From: Hyphomicrobiales bacterium
GTDB taxonomy: Bacteria; Pseudomonadota; Alphaproteobacteria; Rhizobiales; JAJFHB01
Length of the DNA stretch: 32,082 bases
Direction: 5' to 3'
NCBI GenBank assembly: GCA_021775755.1
Contig: JAJFHE010000036.1
Span: 116,198 to 148,279 of the forward strand
A model generated the notes under the pieces. It saw only the letters and a list, made by a program, of their open reading frames with translations. It was not told the DNA's origin and ran no database searches. Made by a program: the position numbers and the translations under genes. Of the stretch, positions 6,746 to 14,281 are shown in pieces (position 1 is the stretch's first letter; every line of letters starts with the position of its first letter).

Positions 6746-7554
6746 GGCGCGCAACGTTCGATACCGATATCGAGAACGTCGTCCGGGTCGCGCCGCCACC
6801 AGTCAAGTTCGGAAAAGAGCTCAAGTTCAAACGGCCCCTTGTAACCGATGTCATCGAGTACCCGCCGCAGCGCGCCAATATCAGCAACCCCGTCGCCGAC
6901 CATGGCGCGATCGCACAGATTACGGGTTGGTTCGCGCCAATCGCAGAGGTGGAATGTTGCAACGCGGTCCGGGCCGGCACGTCTCAGGCCCGCCTCGAAC
7001 TCCGGGTCCCACCAGCAATGGTAGACATCGGCGACGACGGCGGTCCCCTCCCCCAGTTCGTCGCAAAGATCGTTCGCCATGGCCATGGTGTTGAGGCATG
7101 AGCGCGAGCCGGCATACATCGGATGCAACGGCTCAAGGCCGAGCCGGACACCGGTTGCGCGCGCATGATCCAGAAGTTCGTGCAGCGCATCGCGAACGCG
7201 GGCACGCTGGCCCGCCAAATCTTTGGCGCCCGGCGGCAGCCCACCGACCACCATGACGAGGGTTGGCGCGCCGATCGCGGCGGCATCGTCTAGTATCCGG
7301 CGGTTCTCATCGATCGCGGCCTTGAATTCGGCATCGCCGGCATGATTGAACCAGGCGCTTGTGCACAAGGATGCGGTAAAGAGGCCGGCCTCCTTGAGAT
7401 GCCTGGCGGTTTGCCCGACGCCATAGGCCTCAAGATACTGACGCCACACCCCGATCCCGCCGACACCCCTTGCCGCGCAACCCTCGATCGCCTGATCCAT
7501 CGTCCAGCGATAGGTGGTGATCTGGTTGAGGGCGAGCCGGGAAAGATCAGGCAC
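6730..7554 (-). CDS. Sugar phosphate isomerase/epimerase-family TIM-barrel protein
   Basis: A 274-residue xylose-isomerase-like TIM barrel (AP-endonuclease-2 fold). Metal-binding residues expected for the family are visible: E141 (GLEPLHPMY), D176 (VADVYHCWWD), H202 (TFHLCDW) and E245 (FELELFS). Members isomerise or epimerise sugars, keto-acids or inositol derivatives; the exact substrate is not readable. The start is GTG 7554 with GGGAGA seven bases upstream. It begins 18 bp after hyuB on the same strand, so it is the last gene of the hyuA-hyuB-isomerase operon and probably processes a product or by-product of that pathway. Confidence 0.87.
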   Translation of the reverse strand: MPDLSRLALNQITTYRWTMDQAIEGCAARGVGGIGVWRQYLEAYGVGQTARHLKEAGLFTASLCTSAWFNHAGDAEFKAAIDENRRILDDAAAIGAPTLVMVVGGLPPGAKDLAGQRARVRDALHELLDHARATGVRLGLEPLHPMYAGSRSCLNTMAMANDLCDELGEGTAVVADVYHCWWDPEFEAGLRRAGPDRVATFHLCDWREPTRNLCDRAMVGDGVADIGALRRVLDDIGYKGPFELELFSELDWWRRDPDDVLDIGIERCAPYVMR

Positions 7555-7572
7555 GGCTGTTCTCCCAAAGCA

Positions 7573-9303
7573 TCAACGCGCGCTCATCTGCTTGCGCAGC
7601 TTATCTGTTGCCTCCGGATCGGCGCCGCCATCGTCCGCGATCACCACGCCGAAGTTCTCCGCCGCGAAGGCGGGCGTTATCTTTTCGTCACGCACGTCGC
7701 TTGCTACCTGGGCGACATCACGTTTCAGGGGATCGCCGAACCCGCCGCCGCCAGCCTGATCGTGGCGCAGCACGTCATCGGTCTGGACGAAGCGCGTCAC
7801 TTTACTTGGCAGGTCTTCGCGCGCGCCCTCGCGCCAGAACACATTGCGGCTTGGCGCTCCGGGCCCACCGCCACAAAGACCATAGGGCGGGTGGTCGTAG
7901 CGGTCCGAGCGCAGCTGCAGCGTTGCCTCGCGCGCCAGCAGCCGGTACTGGCGGGTCAGGCCGAGCCCGCCGCGATACTCGCCCGCGCCGCACGAATCGG
8001 TGCGGTAGCCATAGTGTTCGAGGCGCACGGGATACTTCGCCTCAAGCGTCTCGACCGGCATGTTCGACATGTTCTGGGCCGGATTGGTGACACCCTCGAT
8101 ACCGTCGGCATCGTGACGCGCGCCCCAGGCGCCGTTGATCATGTCGACCAGAATGAAGGGTTCACGGGTCTCGCGGTCATAACCGCCGAAGCAAATGACG
8201 GTATTGCCGCCCTCGCCCGCGGCCCGTACCTTGTCGGGCACCGCCTGCGCCAGCGCTCCCATAACGGTGTCCTGGACGCGGTAACCGGTCAACGCGCGCG
8301 CGGCCACGGGTGCGGGCATCTCAGGGTTCAGGATAGACCCTTTCGGAGCGGTGATTGTCATGCAGCGATAGACGCCGGAATTGTTGGGGACGCGCTGTTC
8401 GAGGGCACACCGCACGGCCGAATAGGTCGATGACTTGCAGAACGAGAAGGTTGAGTTGATGGCGCCGCGCACCTGATGCGACGTGCCCTCGAAATCGACC
8501 GTCAGATGGTCTCCGTCGACTTTGAGCGTGCAGACAATCGGGATGGCGCGGTCGTCGAAGCCGTCGCCGTCAATGTGATCGGTGAAGGTGTAGGTGCCGT
8601 CGGGCCAGCTTGAGATCGCATCGCGCGTCAGCTTCTCACCGTAGTCGAGAAGTTCGTCGAGATAATCGGAAAGCTGGTCAGCGCCGTAACGCGAAATAAG
8701 TGCAACAAAATCGCGCTCGCCGATGTTGCAGGTGGCGATCTGAGACTCAAGATCTCCGATCACCATTCCGGGAAGCCGCACATTCTTGCGGATCAGGCTC
8801 AGGAGCGTCTTGTTCGGCTCACCCGCGTCATGCAGCTTGATAGGCGGGATGCGCAGGCCTTCCTGAAAGATCTCCGTTGAATCCGCCGCATTGGAACCCG
8901 GCACCCGGCCACCGACATCGCAGTGGTGGGTGATCACAATGGCATAGCCCTGCAGCACGCCCTCTATGAAGATCGGCTTGAACATGAAGATATCGGGCAG
9001 GTGCATGCCGCCCTGATAGGGATCGTTGAGGACGATGATGTCGCCGGGCGCCATGTCGTCGCCGAACTCTTCCTGCACCGCGATAATCGCCTCCGGCACG
9101 GCGCCGAGGTGAAGGGCAACGGTTTTCGCCTGTGCCAGAATGCGGCCTTTGGCATCGCAGAGCGTACAGGAGTAATCGAGCACGTCACGCACCAGCGGCG
9201 AGCGCGATGTGCGCATGACGGTATAGGCCATTTCGTCGACGATGGTTTCAAGCGCACTGTTGACGACGGCTAGCGTTACCGGGTCGATGTTGCGTCTGGT
9301 CAT
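7573..9303 (-). CDS. hyuB: Hydantoinase/oxoprolinase-type protein, HyuB subunit
   Basis: A 576-residue member of the hydantoinase B/oxoprolinase family, close to normal length. The N-terminus (DPVTLAVVNSALETIVDEMAYTVMRTSRSPLVRDVLDYSC), then DIIVLNDPYQGGMHLPDI, ITHHCDVGGRVPGS and EIFQEGLRIPPIKL, are hallmarks. So is the later Gly-rich segment GGYDRETREPFILVDMINGAWGAR. With HyuA it makes an ATP-dependent cyclic amide or imide hydrolase; relatives hydrolyse 5-oxoproline, hydantoins or N-methylhydantoin, and others are acetone or acetophenone carboxylases. ATG 9303 is preferred over an upstream frame extension because homologues start here and GGGAG lies about 10 bases upstream. It lies 19 bp after hyuA, 18 bp before the isomerase. 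Confidence 0.93.
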   Translation of the reverse strand: MTRRNIDPVTLAVVNSALETIVDEMAYTVMRTSRSPLVRDVLDYSCTLCDAKGRILAQAKTVALHLGAVPEAIIAVQEEFGDDMAPGDIIVLNDPYQGGMHLPDIFMFKPIFIEGVLQGYAIVITHHCDVGGRVPGSNAADSTEIFQEGLRIPPIKLHDAGEPNKTLLSLIRKNVRLPGMVIGDLESQIATCNIGERDFVALISRYGADQLSDYLDELLDYGEKLTRDAISSWPDGTYTFTDHIDGDGFDDRAIPIVCTLKVDGDHLTVDFEGTSHQVRGAINSTFSFCKSSTYSAVRCALEQRVPNNSGVYRCMTITAPKGSILNPEMPAPVAARALTGYRVQDTVMGALAQAVPDKVRAAGEGGNTVICFGGYDRETREPFILVDMINGAWGARHDADGIEGVTNPAQNMSNMPVETLEAKYPVRLEHYGYRTDSCGAGEYRGGLGLTRQYRLLAREATLQLRSDRYDHPPYGLCGGGPGAPSRNVFWREGAREDLPSKVTRFVQTDDVLRHDQAGGGGFGDPLKRDVAQVASDVRDEKITPAFAAENFGVVIADDGGADPEATDKLRKQMSAR

Positions 9304-9322
9304 TCTTCGATCGCTCCCGCAC

Positions 9323-11404
9323 TCAGTCTTCAAGGTCGGCGCGTATGTTGCCGGCCGCATCAAGCGATGCCCGGGCGCCGGGCGGCACGACAATGGTGGT
9401 ATCTGAACTTTCGATGATCAGGGGTCCTGTGCGTTCACCGGAGAACATCTGGCGGTCGACAACCGGCGTTTCGCACCATCCACCAGCCGACGCAAAGTAG
9501 ACACGGCGGTTCGCGGGCCGTTCCCTCACCGCGTCTGCGATAGCACCGACATTTGCAAAGTCGACACGCGCCTCGCGCATGCCGCGGCCGATGAGCCGTA
9601 CGTTGACGAACTCGATTTCGTCAGTGGACACATAGCCGTAGATTGCCAGGTACGCGTTGAGGAAGGCGGTGCGAACCGTGTCACGCGACAGCTCTCCCGC
9701 CACCGACGAGAGTGCCACCGCGACTTCGTTGTCCTGACCTTCGAAACGCAGATCGAACTCTACGTCGAGGCGCACCTGACCGGCGCTATAGCCTTCCTCT
9801 CCAAGCGTGGCGCGTGCCTCGTCCTGAAGTTCCGCAACCAACCGCGCGACCTCAGCAAAATCGGCCTGCCCGAGCAGCGTTGGATAAACGCGGATGGAAT
9901 AGCGCTCCACATCGCCGGCAAGCATACCCATCGCCGTAAAGACGCCTGGCATCGGCGGAAACAACACGCGGCGGATGTCAAGCACACGGGCAAGGTCGCA
10001 GGCGTGAACCGGTCCGCTGCCGCCAAACGCCAGCAGCGTAAAGTCGCGCGGATCAACGCCGCGCTCAACGGTGACTGCCCGAATGGCGCGCGCCATGTTG
10101 ACGTTGGCGACGTCGGCGATGCCACGTGCCGCCGCGTCCGTGTCGAGACCGAGCGGTGCGGCGACATCGCGCTCAATTGCCCGACGCGCCGCATCAACAT
10201 CGAGAGTCAGCGACCCGCCCGCAAGTTCAGCCGGCAGCAGCCCGAGGGCGACGTTGGCATCCGATACGGTCGGTTTGTCGCCGCCGAGGCCATAACAGAC
10301 CGGTCCCGGAACCGCACCGGATGACACCGGTCCGACATTCAACAGTCCGCCCGCGTCGATCCAGGCAACCGAACCGCCGCCGCTGCCGACTTCCGCGACA
10401 TCGACGGTCGGCACGCGCATCATGTAGCCGCCGGCCTTGATGAACCGGCTCGGCGTTGAGATGCCGGCGCGAAATTCGTACTCGTTGGTGCGCGACAACT
10501 CGCCGTTATGGACAAGTGCGGCAGACGCGGTCGTGCCACCCATGTCGAAGACGATGAGGTTGTCTTCGCCGACGGCTGCCCCCATGCGGGTTGCCCCGAC
10601 GACACCGGCGGAACGCCCGGACGAAATAAAAAACACCGGTTTTTTTTGGGCCGTGCGCGCCGCGCTCAGGCCGCCGTTCGACGTGCTGACCAGCAGCGGT
10701 GCATCAATGCCCATGTCTCTCAAGCCGCGCTCAAGCGATGTCAGATAGCCACTCAGACTGGGGCGCACATAGGCGTTCACAACCGTTGTGCTGGTGCGCT
10801 CATACTCCTTGATTTCCGGCAGGACCGACACGGATGTGGTTACCGGAACATCGGGAAAGTTCTCCGCGATCACCTCTTCGGCTTCACGCTCATGGACGGG
10901 ATTACGATAGCTGTTGATGAAGCACACGGCGATGGAGCGAACGCCGTCCTCCAACAGCTGCCGCGTTGCCAAGACTACGCCGTCGCGGTCGAGCGGCTCC
11001 AGCACCGTCCCGTCAGTCAGAATACGCTCGCGCACTTCCGCGCGATGGCGGCGCGGCACTAGCGGATCGGGCTTTTGCCATGTCAGGTCGAACATGTCGG
11101 GCGTGCGGACGCGGCCGATTTCGAGAACGTCCCTAAATCCTTTGGTGGTGATCAGACCGGTTCGCGCACCGGCCTTTTGCAGCAATGTATTGGAGCCGAC
11201 CGTTGTGCCGTGCAGGACTTCGGCGATATCGCCGGGCGTGACGCCCGCGGCCCGCATAATATGACAGATACCCTCGATAACGGCATCTTCGGGGCGTTCC
11301 GGCGTCGAGGCCTGTTTGAGGAAATGCGTGTCGCTGCCCCTCAGTAGGACCAGGTCAGTAAATGTGCCGCCAATATCCACCGCAATGCGTACAGACTTAC
11401 TCAT
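9323..11404 (-). CDS. hyuA: Hydantoinase/oxoprolinase-type protein, HyuA subunit
   Basis: A 693-residue member of the hydantoinase A/oxoprolinase family with an actin-like ATPase fold. Motifs include the N-terminal phosphate loop DIGGTFTD (residues 10-17), HGTTVGSNTLL (about 65-75), the second phosphate-type motif DMGGTT (287-292) and the C-terminal-half FGGSGPVHACDLA. HyuA activates the amide or carbonyl with ATP; HyuB completes the reaction. ATG 11404 is chosen at the conserved MSKSVRIAVDIGG start; the frame is open to a TTG at 11443. It is first in the operon, with TGTCGAC repeats 40-60 bp upstream and a GntR regulator gene 85 bp behind. The true substrate (hydantoin, oxoproline, ketone) cannot be decided from sequence. 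Confidence 0.93.
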   Translation of the reverse strand: MSKSVRIAVDIGGTFTDLVLLRGSDTHFLKQASTPERPEDAVIEGICHIMRAAGVTPGDIAEVLHGTTVGSNTLLQKAGARTGLITTKGFRDVLEIGRVRTPDMFDLTWQKPDPLVPRRHRAEVRERILTDGTVLEPLDRDGVVLATRQLLEDGVRSIAVCFINSYRNPVHEREAEEVIAENFPDVPVTTSVSVLPEIKEYERTSTTVVNAYVRPSLSGYLTSLERGLRDMGIDAPLLVSTSNGGLSAARTAQKKPVFFISSGRSAGVVGATRMGAAVGEDNLIVFDMGGTTASAALVHNGELSRTNEYEFRAGISTPSRFIKAGGYMMRVPTVDVAEVGSGGGSVAWIDAGGLLNVGPVSSGAVPGPVCYGLGGDKPTVSDANVALGLLPAELAGGSLTLDVDAARRAIERDVAAPLGLDTDAAARGIADVANVNMARAIRAVTVERGVDPRDFTLLAFGGSGPVHACDLARVLDIRRVLFPPMPGVFTAMGMLAGDVERYSIRVYPTLLGQADFAEVARLVAELQDEARATLGEEGYSAGQVRLDVEFDLRFEGQDNEVAVALSSVAGELSRDTVRTAFLNAYLAIYGYVSTDEIEFVNVRLIGRGMREARVDFANVGAIADAVRERPANRRVYFASAGGWCETPVVDRQMFSGERTGPLIIESSDTTIVVPPGARASLDAAGNIRADLED

Positions 11405-11443
11405 TTCAGAACGGTCCCACCTTAGGCGTTCAGTGATTTTCAA

Positions 11444-11462
11444 TTGTCGACATACTGTCGAC
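11444..11462. promoter_or_regulatory. TGTCGAC direct repeat upstream of hyuA, candidate GntR operator
   Basis: TTGTCGACA (11444-11452) and TGTCGAC (11456-11462) are two copies with starts 11 bp apart, about one helical turn. They lie in the gap between the GntR gene and hyuA. The same core occurs in the GntR/racemase divergent region at 12327-12336. The TTGT...ACAA symmetry fits FadR-type GntR sites. Assignment to this GntR protein is inferred. Confidence 0.6.
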
Positions 11463-11489
11463 GAAAAAGACTGTCAAGCTCTGTAAACG

Positions 11490-12239
11490 CTATTCCGCAC
11501 GGCGCGGCATATTCGACAGATCGATATCCGCGGTCAGGCTGCGGGTCATGAATTCCATGAAACGGCCCTTGAATTGCGCCGCATGCTCATGCGCGATGGC
11601 GTCCGCGCCCTCCGCGTCACGTTCGGTTATCGCGGCAATCAGCGCCTCATGGTCGCTGAGCAGATCCTCCGGACCCCGATCATCGCGGCGTTGAAAGATG
11701 AAATGCAGGTGCAACATACGCCGGCCTTCATCCAAAAGACGCCGGTAGAACGTCAGGAAGTAATCGTTCCCGGCGGCGCTTGCGACGGCCATGTGAAACC
11801 CGTAGTTGGCCTCGATCATCGGCACGGAGTCGTTTTCGGCAAATGAAACTTCGAGCGAGCCGGCAAACCTGTGCTGTGCCTCCCGGATGGCGAGCAAATC
11901 GGCATCATCGTGAGCGATCGCCGCCAGCCTGTGAGTAATGCGCTGCATCAGGTCGAGGGCGTCCAGATAACTCGGCACCCGCTGCAGGTCGATCGGAGCC
12001 ACAATGGTTGAGCGGTTGGGAAGTATCTCAACCAGACCTTCGCTGGCCAGGCGGATCAATGCTTCGCGCACGGGCGACCGCGAGCACACAAACCGGGTGC
12101 CGAGACCGGTTTCGTCGAGTGCCTCACCCGGCCGCAACTGGAGCCTCAGGATTTCATCGCGCAACGCATCGTAGATAATCGCCGCACCGGTTCCACGCGA
12201 TCTTTGGTCTGAACCTGTTTTGCCCGTGGGCTTTGTCAT
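11490..12239 (-). CDS. GntR-family transcriptional regulator with FCD domain
   Basis: A 249-residue FadR-subfamily regulator. The N-terminal winged helix (about residues 15-85) has IYDALRDEILRLQLRPGEAL, SRSPVREALIRLASEGLVE and a NRSTIVAPI wing. The all-helical FCD effector domain follows (about 95-235), with His-containing segments THRLAAIAH, YGFHMAVASAAGN and SDHEALIAAI, consistent with a metal-assisted carboxylate ligand pocket. It sits between hyuAB-isomerase (same strand, downstream) and the divergent racemase-aroE-like pair. TTGTCGAC palindromes occur at both promoters, so it probably represses both units until a pathway acid appears (inference). ATG 12239. Confidence 0.92.
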   Translation of the reverse strand: MTKPTGKTGSDQRSRGTGAAIIYDALRDEILRLQLRPGEALDETGLGTRFVCSRSPVREALIRLASEGLVEILPNRSTIVAPIDLQRVPSYLDALDLMQRITHRLAAIAHDDADLLAIREAQHRFAGSLEVSFAENDSVPMIEANYGFHMAVASAAGNDYFLTFYRRLLDEGRRMLHLHFIFQRRDDRGPEDLLSDHEALIAAITERDAEGADAIAHEHAAQFKGRFMEFMTRSLTADIDLSNMPRRAE

Positions 12240-12326
12240 TGAGGCTGCCTCTTATCCCTCACAATGCCGCCGCTCAGTTTGCCACACAACGCTTGACCGG
12301 CAGGCCGCTTCGTGTTTTCACGGATG

Positions 12327-12354
12327 TTGTCGACAATTTGACGACAATCGTCAA
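12327..12354. promoter_or_regulatory. Two adjacent palindromes in the GntR/racemase divergent promoter
   Basis: TTGTCGACAA (12327-12336) is a perfect 10-bp palindrome. Immediately beside it, TTGACGACAATCGTCAA (12338-12354) has perfect 7-base arms around CAA. The region is the only gap between the divergent GntR and racemase-family genes and ends 15 bp before the racemase start codon. It is a candidate autoregulatory GntR operator; the core TTGTCGACA recurs upstream of hyuA. Confidence 0.62.
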
Positions 12355-12369
12355 GCGAACGGAGCGGGA

Positions 12370-13401
12370 ATGCGCTGGAGCAGAACGATCGGCCTGATCA
12401 ATGCCCACTGCGAGGGCGAGGCCGGCAACATCGTGACATCGGGCATTCTGGATATTCCCGGCACGACGATGCTCGACAAACTCAATCATATCAACAAGGT
12501 CGATGACAGCCTGCGGCGGTTTCTGGTGTTCGAGCCGCGCGGCCGTGTACAGATGTCCGTCAACATTCTGCTGCCGCCTGCGGACCCCCGCGCGCACGCG
12601 GGCTTTATGGTGTTTCAGGCCGACCAGGCGCATGCCATGTCCGGGTCAAATGCCATCTGCGTGGCCACCGCGCTTCTGGAAACCGGCATGGTTGCGATGA
12701 GCGAACCGACCTCCAAAGTCGTGCTCGACACGCCGGCGGGCATTGTCACCGCCACGGCCGAGTGCCGGGACGGGCGCTGCGAGCGCGTCAGCATCGACAT
12801 GGTGCCGGCATTCGTCGAAGCACTCGACGTTGAGATCGAAACCGAACGCTTCGGCACCATTCGCGCCGATATCGCCTATGGCGGTGTGTATTACGCACTT
12901 GTCGATGTCGAACAGGTCGGCCTTGCGATAGAGCCTGGAGCGGCGCGCGATCTGGTCGACTGCGGGGTCGCCATCAAGACAGCTGCGAACGCCCAGCATC
13001 GGGTTTCCCACCCGACCCTGCCGGGCATCGAAGGAATTGCCTATGTGATGTTCCGCTCGCGCGACGCCGACGGCGCGGTGCGCACCTGCACGACCCTCAA
13101 GCCCGGACGCGTCGACCGCTCGCCGTGCGGCACAGGAAGCTCCGCCAATCTCGCGACCTTGCATGCGCGCGGCGATATCAAGGTCGGGGGCTCGACACTG
13201 TCACGGTCGATAATCGGCAGTGAGTTCGGGGTGGCGCTGACCGGCACAACCGACGTCGGCGGCCGCACCGCCGTCCTGCCGCGCATTACCGGGCGGGCGT
13301 GGATTACCGGCACGCAACAGATCGGCCTCGACCCTTCCGACCCGTTCCCGCAAGGGTTTGTGCTGTCGGACGCCTGGGGCGCCCATATCGACGGGCTTTA
13401 G
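12370..13401 (+). CDS. Proline racemase/hydroxyproline epimerase-family protein, Ser/Cys variant
   Basis: A 343-residue member of the proline racemase superfamily (diaminopimelate-epimerase-like fold, two lobes). Recognisable segments are INAHCEGEAGNIVTSG near the N-terminus, GGVYYALVD, and the second-lobe active-site motif DRSPCGTGSSA with C253. The first catalytic position, Cys in racemases and 4-hydroxyproline epimerases (MCGH) and Thr in trans-3-hydroxyproline dehydratases, is S91 here (MSGSN). The reaction is therefore uncertain: epimerase, dehydratase or other. ATG 12370 has GGAG/GGGA directly upstream. It is the first gene of the divergent plus-strand pair and lies 5 bp from the AroE-like gene, so they are translationally coupled. 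Confidence 0.9.
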   Translation: MRWSRTIGLINAHCEGEAGNIVTSGILDIPGTTMLDKLNHINKVDDSLRRFLVFEPRGRVQMSVNILLPPADPRAHAGFMVFQADQAHAMSGSNAICVATALLETGMVAMSEPTSKVVLDTPAGIVTATAECRDGRCERVSIDMVPAFVEALDVEIETERFGTIRADIAYGGVYYALVDVEQVGLAIEPGAARDLVDCGVAIKTAANAQHRVSHPTLPGIEGIAYVMFRSRDADGAVRTCTTLKPGRVDRSPCGTGSSANLATLHARGDIKVGGSTLSRSIIGSEFGVALTGTTDVGGRTAVLPRITGRAWITGTQQIGLDPSDPFPQGFVLSDAWGAHIDGL

Positions 13402-13406
13402 GGCAC

Positions 13407-14213
13407 ATGGTGGAAATAACCGGGACCACACGACTGTTCTACATGATGGCGCATCCCATCGCGCATGTGCGCACGCCCGAGATCATGAACCCGATGTTCG
13501 AAGCCCGCAGCATCGATGCGGTGATGGTTCCGCTGCATGTGCATCCTGACGATTTCACGCAAGCCTGGGAGACGGCTCGCCTCAGCCGAAACCTGGCGGG
13601 GATCGTGGTTTCAGTTCCGTTGAAGGCTCAAGCTCTGGCGCTAAGCGATACAGCCCATGCGCGGGCCCGCGAACTCGGCGCGGCGAACTGTGTCCGGCGC
13701 GAGCGCGACGGGTCAATGGTTTGCGACAACTATGATGGCGCAGGCTTTATGGCGGGCCTCGCCAAGCAAGGACACGGCGTTGCGGGCAAGCGCATATTGC
13801 TTGCAGGCGCAGGCGGTGCGGGATCTGCGATCGCTTTTTCCCTGGCCAAAGCCGGCGCCGCGGGCGTTGATATTTCCGACACAGAAGGTAACCGCTCACG
13901 CGATCTGGCCGGGCGGGTTTCTGACGCTTATCCATCGTGTGTTCTCAGCGCCGTGGATTCATTTTCGGATCCTTCAGGCTATGACGTCGTCATAAACGCA
14001 ACACCTTGCGGCCTGCATGAGGGTGACGCTCTTCCGATCCGTGTGGATAAACTTTCGCCGGACTGCCTGGTCTGCGACATCATCATGAAGCCCGCGGACA
14101 CGACACTGCTGCGACTCGCCGCCGAGAGGGGCTGCGCCGTTCACTACGGCCGCCACATGCTCGATGAGCAAATGGAGTTGTTCTGGGATTTCTTCAGCCT
14201 TGCACGCGCGTGA
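13407..14213 (+). CDS. Shikimate dehydrogenase-like (AroE-family) NAD(P)-dependent oxidoreductase
   Basis: A 268-residue protein with the AroE architecture. The N-terminal substrate domain carries the family Lys (K73 in VVSVPLK) and Asp (D110 in DNYDG). A Rossmann domain follows with GAGGAGS at 134-140, and then VINATPCGL and CDIIMKPADTTLL. The two serines that bind the shikimate carboxylate (H-S-x-S-P in AroE) are replaced: the sequence reads HVRTP (V21, T23). It is therefore probably a paralogue for another hydroxy-acid or amino-acid-like substrate rather than the biosynthetic enzyme. ATG 13407 is 5 bp behind the racemase-family stop. A strong terminator follows the gene. Confidence 0.88.
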   Translation: MVEITGTTRLFYMMAHPIAHVRTPEIMNPMFEARSIDAVMVPLHVHPDDFTQAWETARLSRNLAGIVVSVPLKAQALALSDTAHARARELGAANCVRRERDGSMVCDNYDGAGFMAGLAKQGHGVAGKRILLAGAGGAGSAIAFSLAKAGAAGVDISDTEGNRSRDLAGRVSDAYPSCVLSAVDSFSDPSGYDVVINATPCGLHEGDALPIRVDKLSPDCLVCDIIMKPADTTLLRLAAERGCAVHYGRHMLDEQMELFWDFFSLARA

Positions 14214-14224
14214 CGGCCGAGCCG

Positions 14225-14266
14225 AAAAAAAGGCGGGCCCCGAAGGACCCGCCTCTTTGTTTGTTG
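14225..14266. terminator. Bidirectional intrinsic terminator
   Basis: Arms AGGCGGGCCC (14231-14240) and GGACCCGCCT (14245-14254) pair with one mismatch around CGAA. On the plus strand the stem is followed by CTTTGTTTGTTG. On the minus strand it is followed by a run of seven T (A-run 14225-14231 on plus). It therefore ends both the racemase/AroE-like unit and the convergent ABC-transporter operon. Confidence 0.88.
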
Positions 14267-14281
14267 CTCTTCGCTCAAAGG

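Noticed and set aside
7342-8433. 363-codon plus-strand open frame
   Set aside because: It is antisense to the isomerase and hyuB genes, with no motif support.
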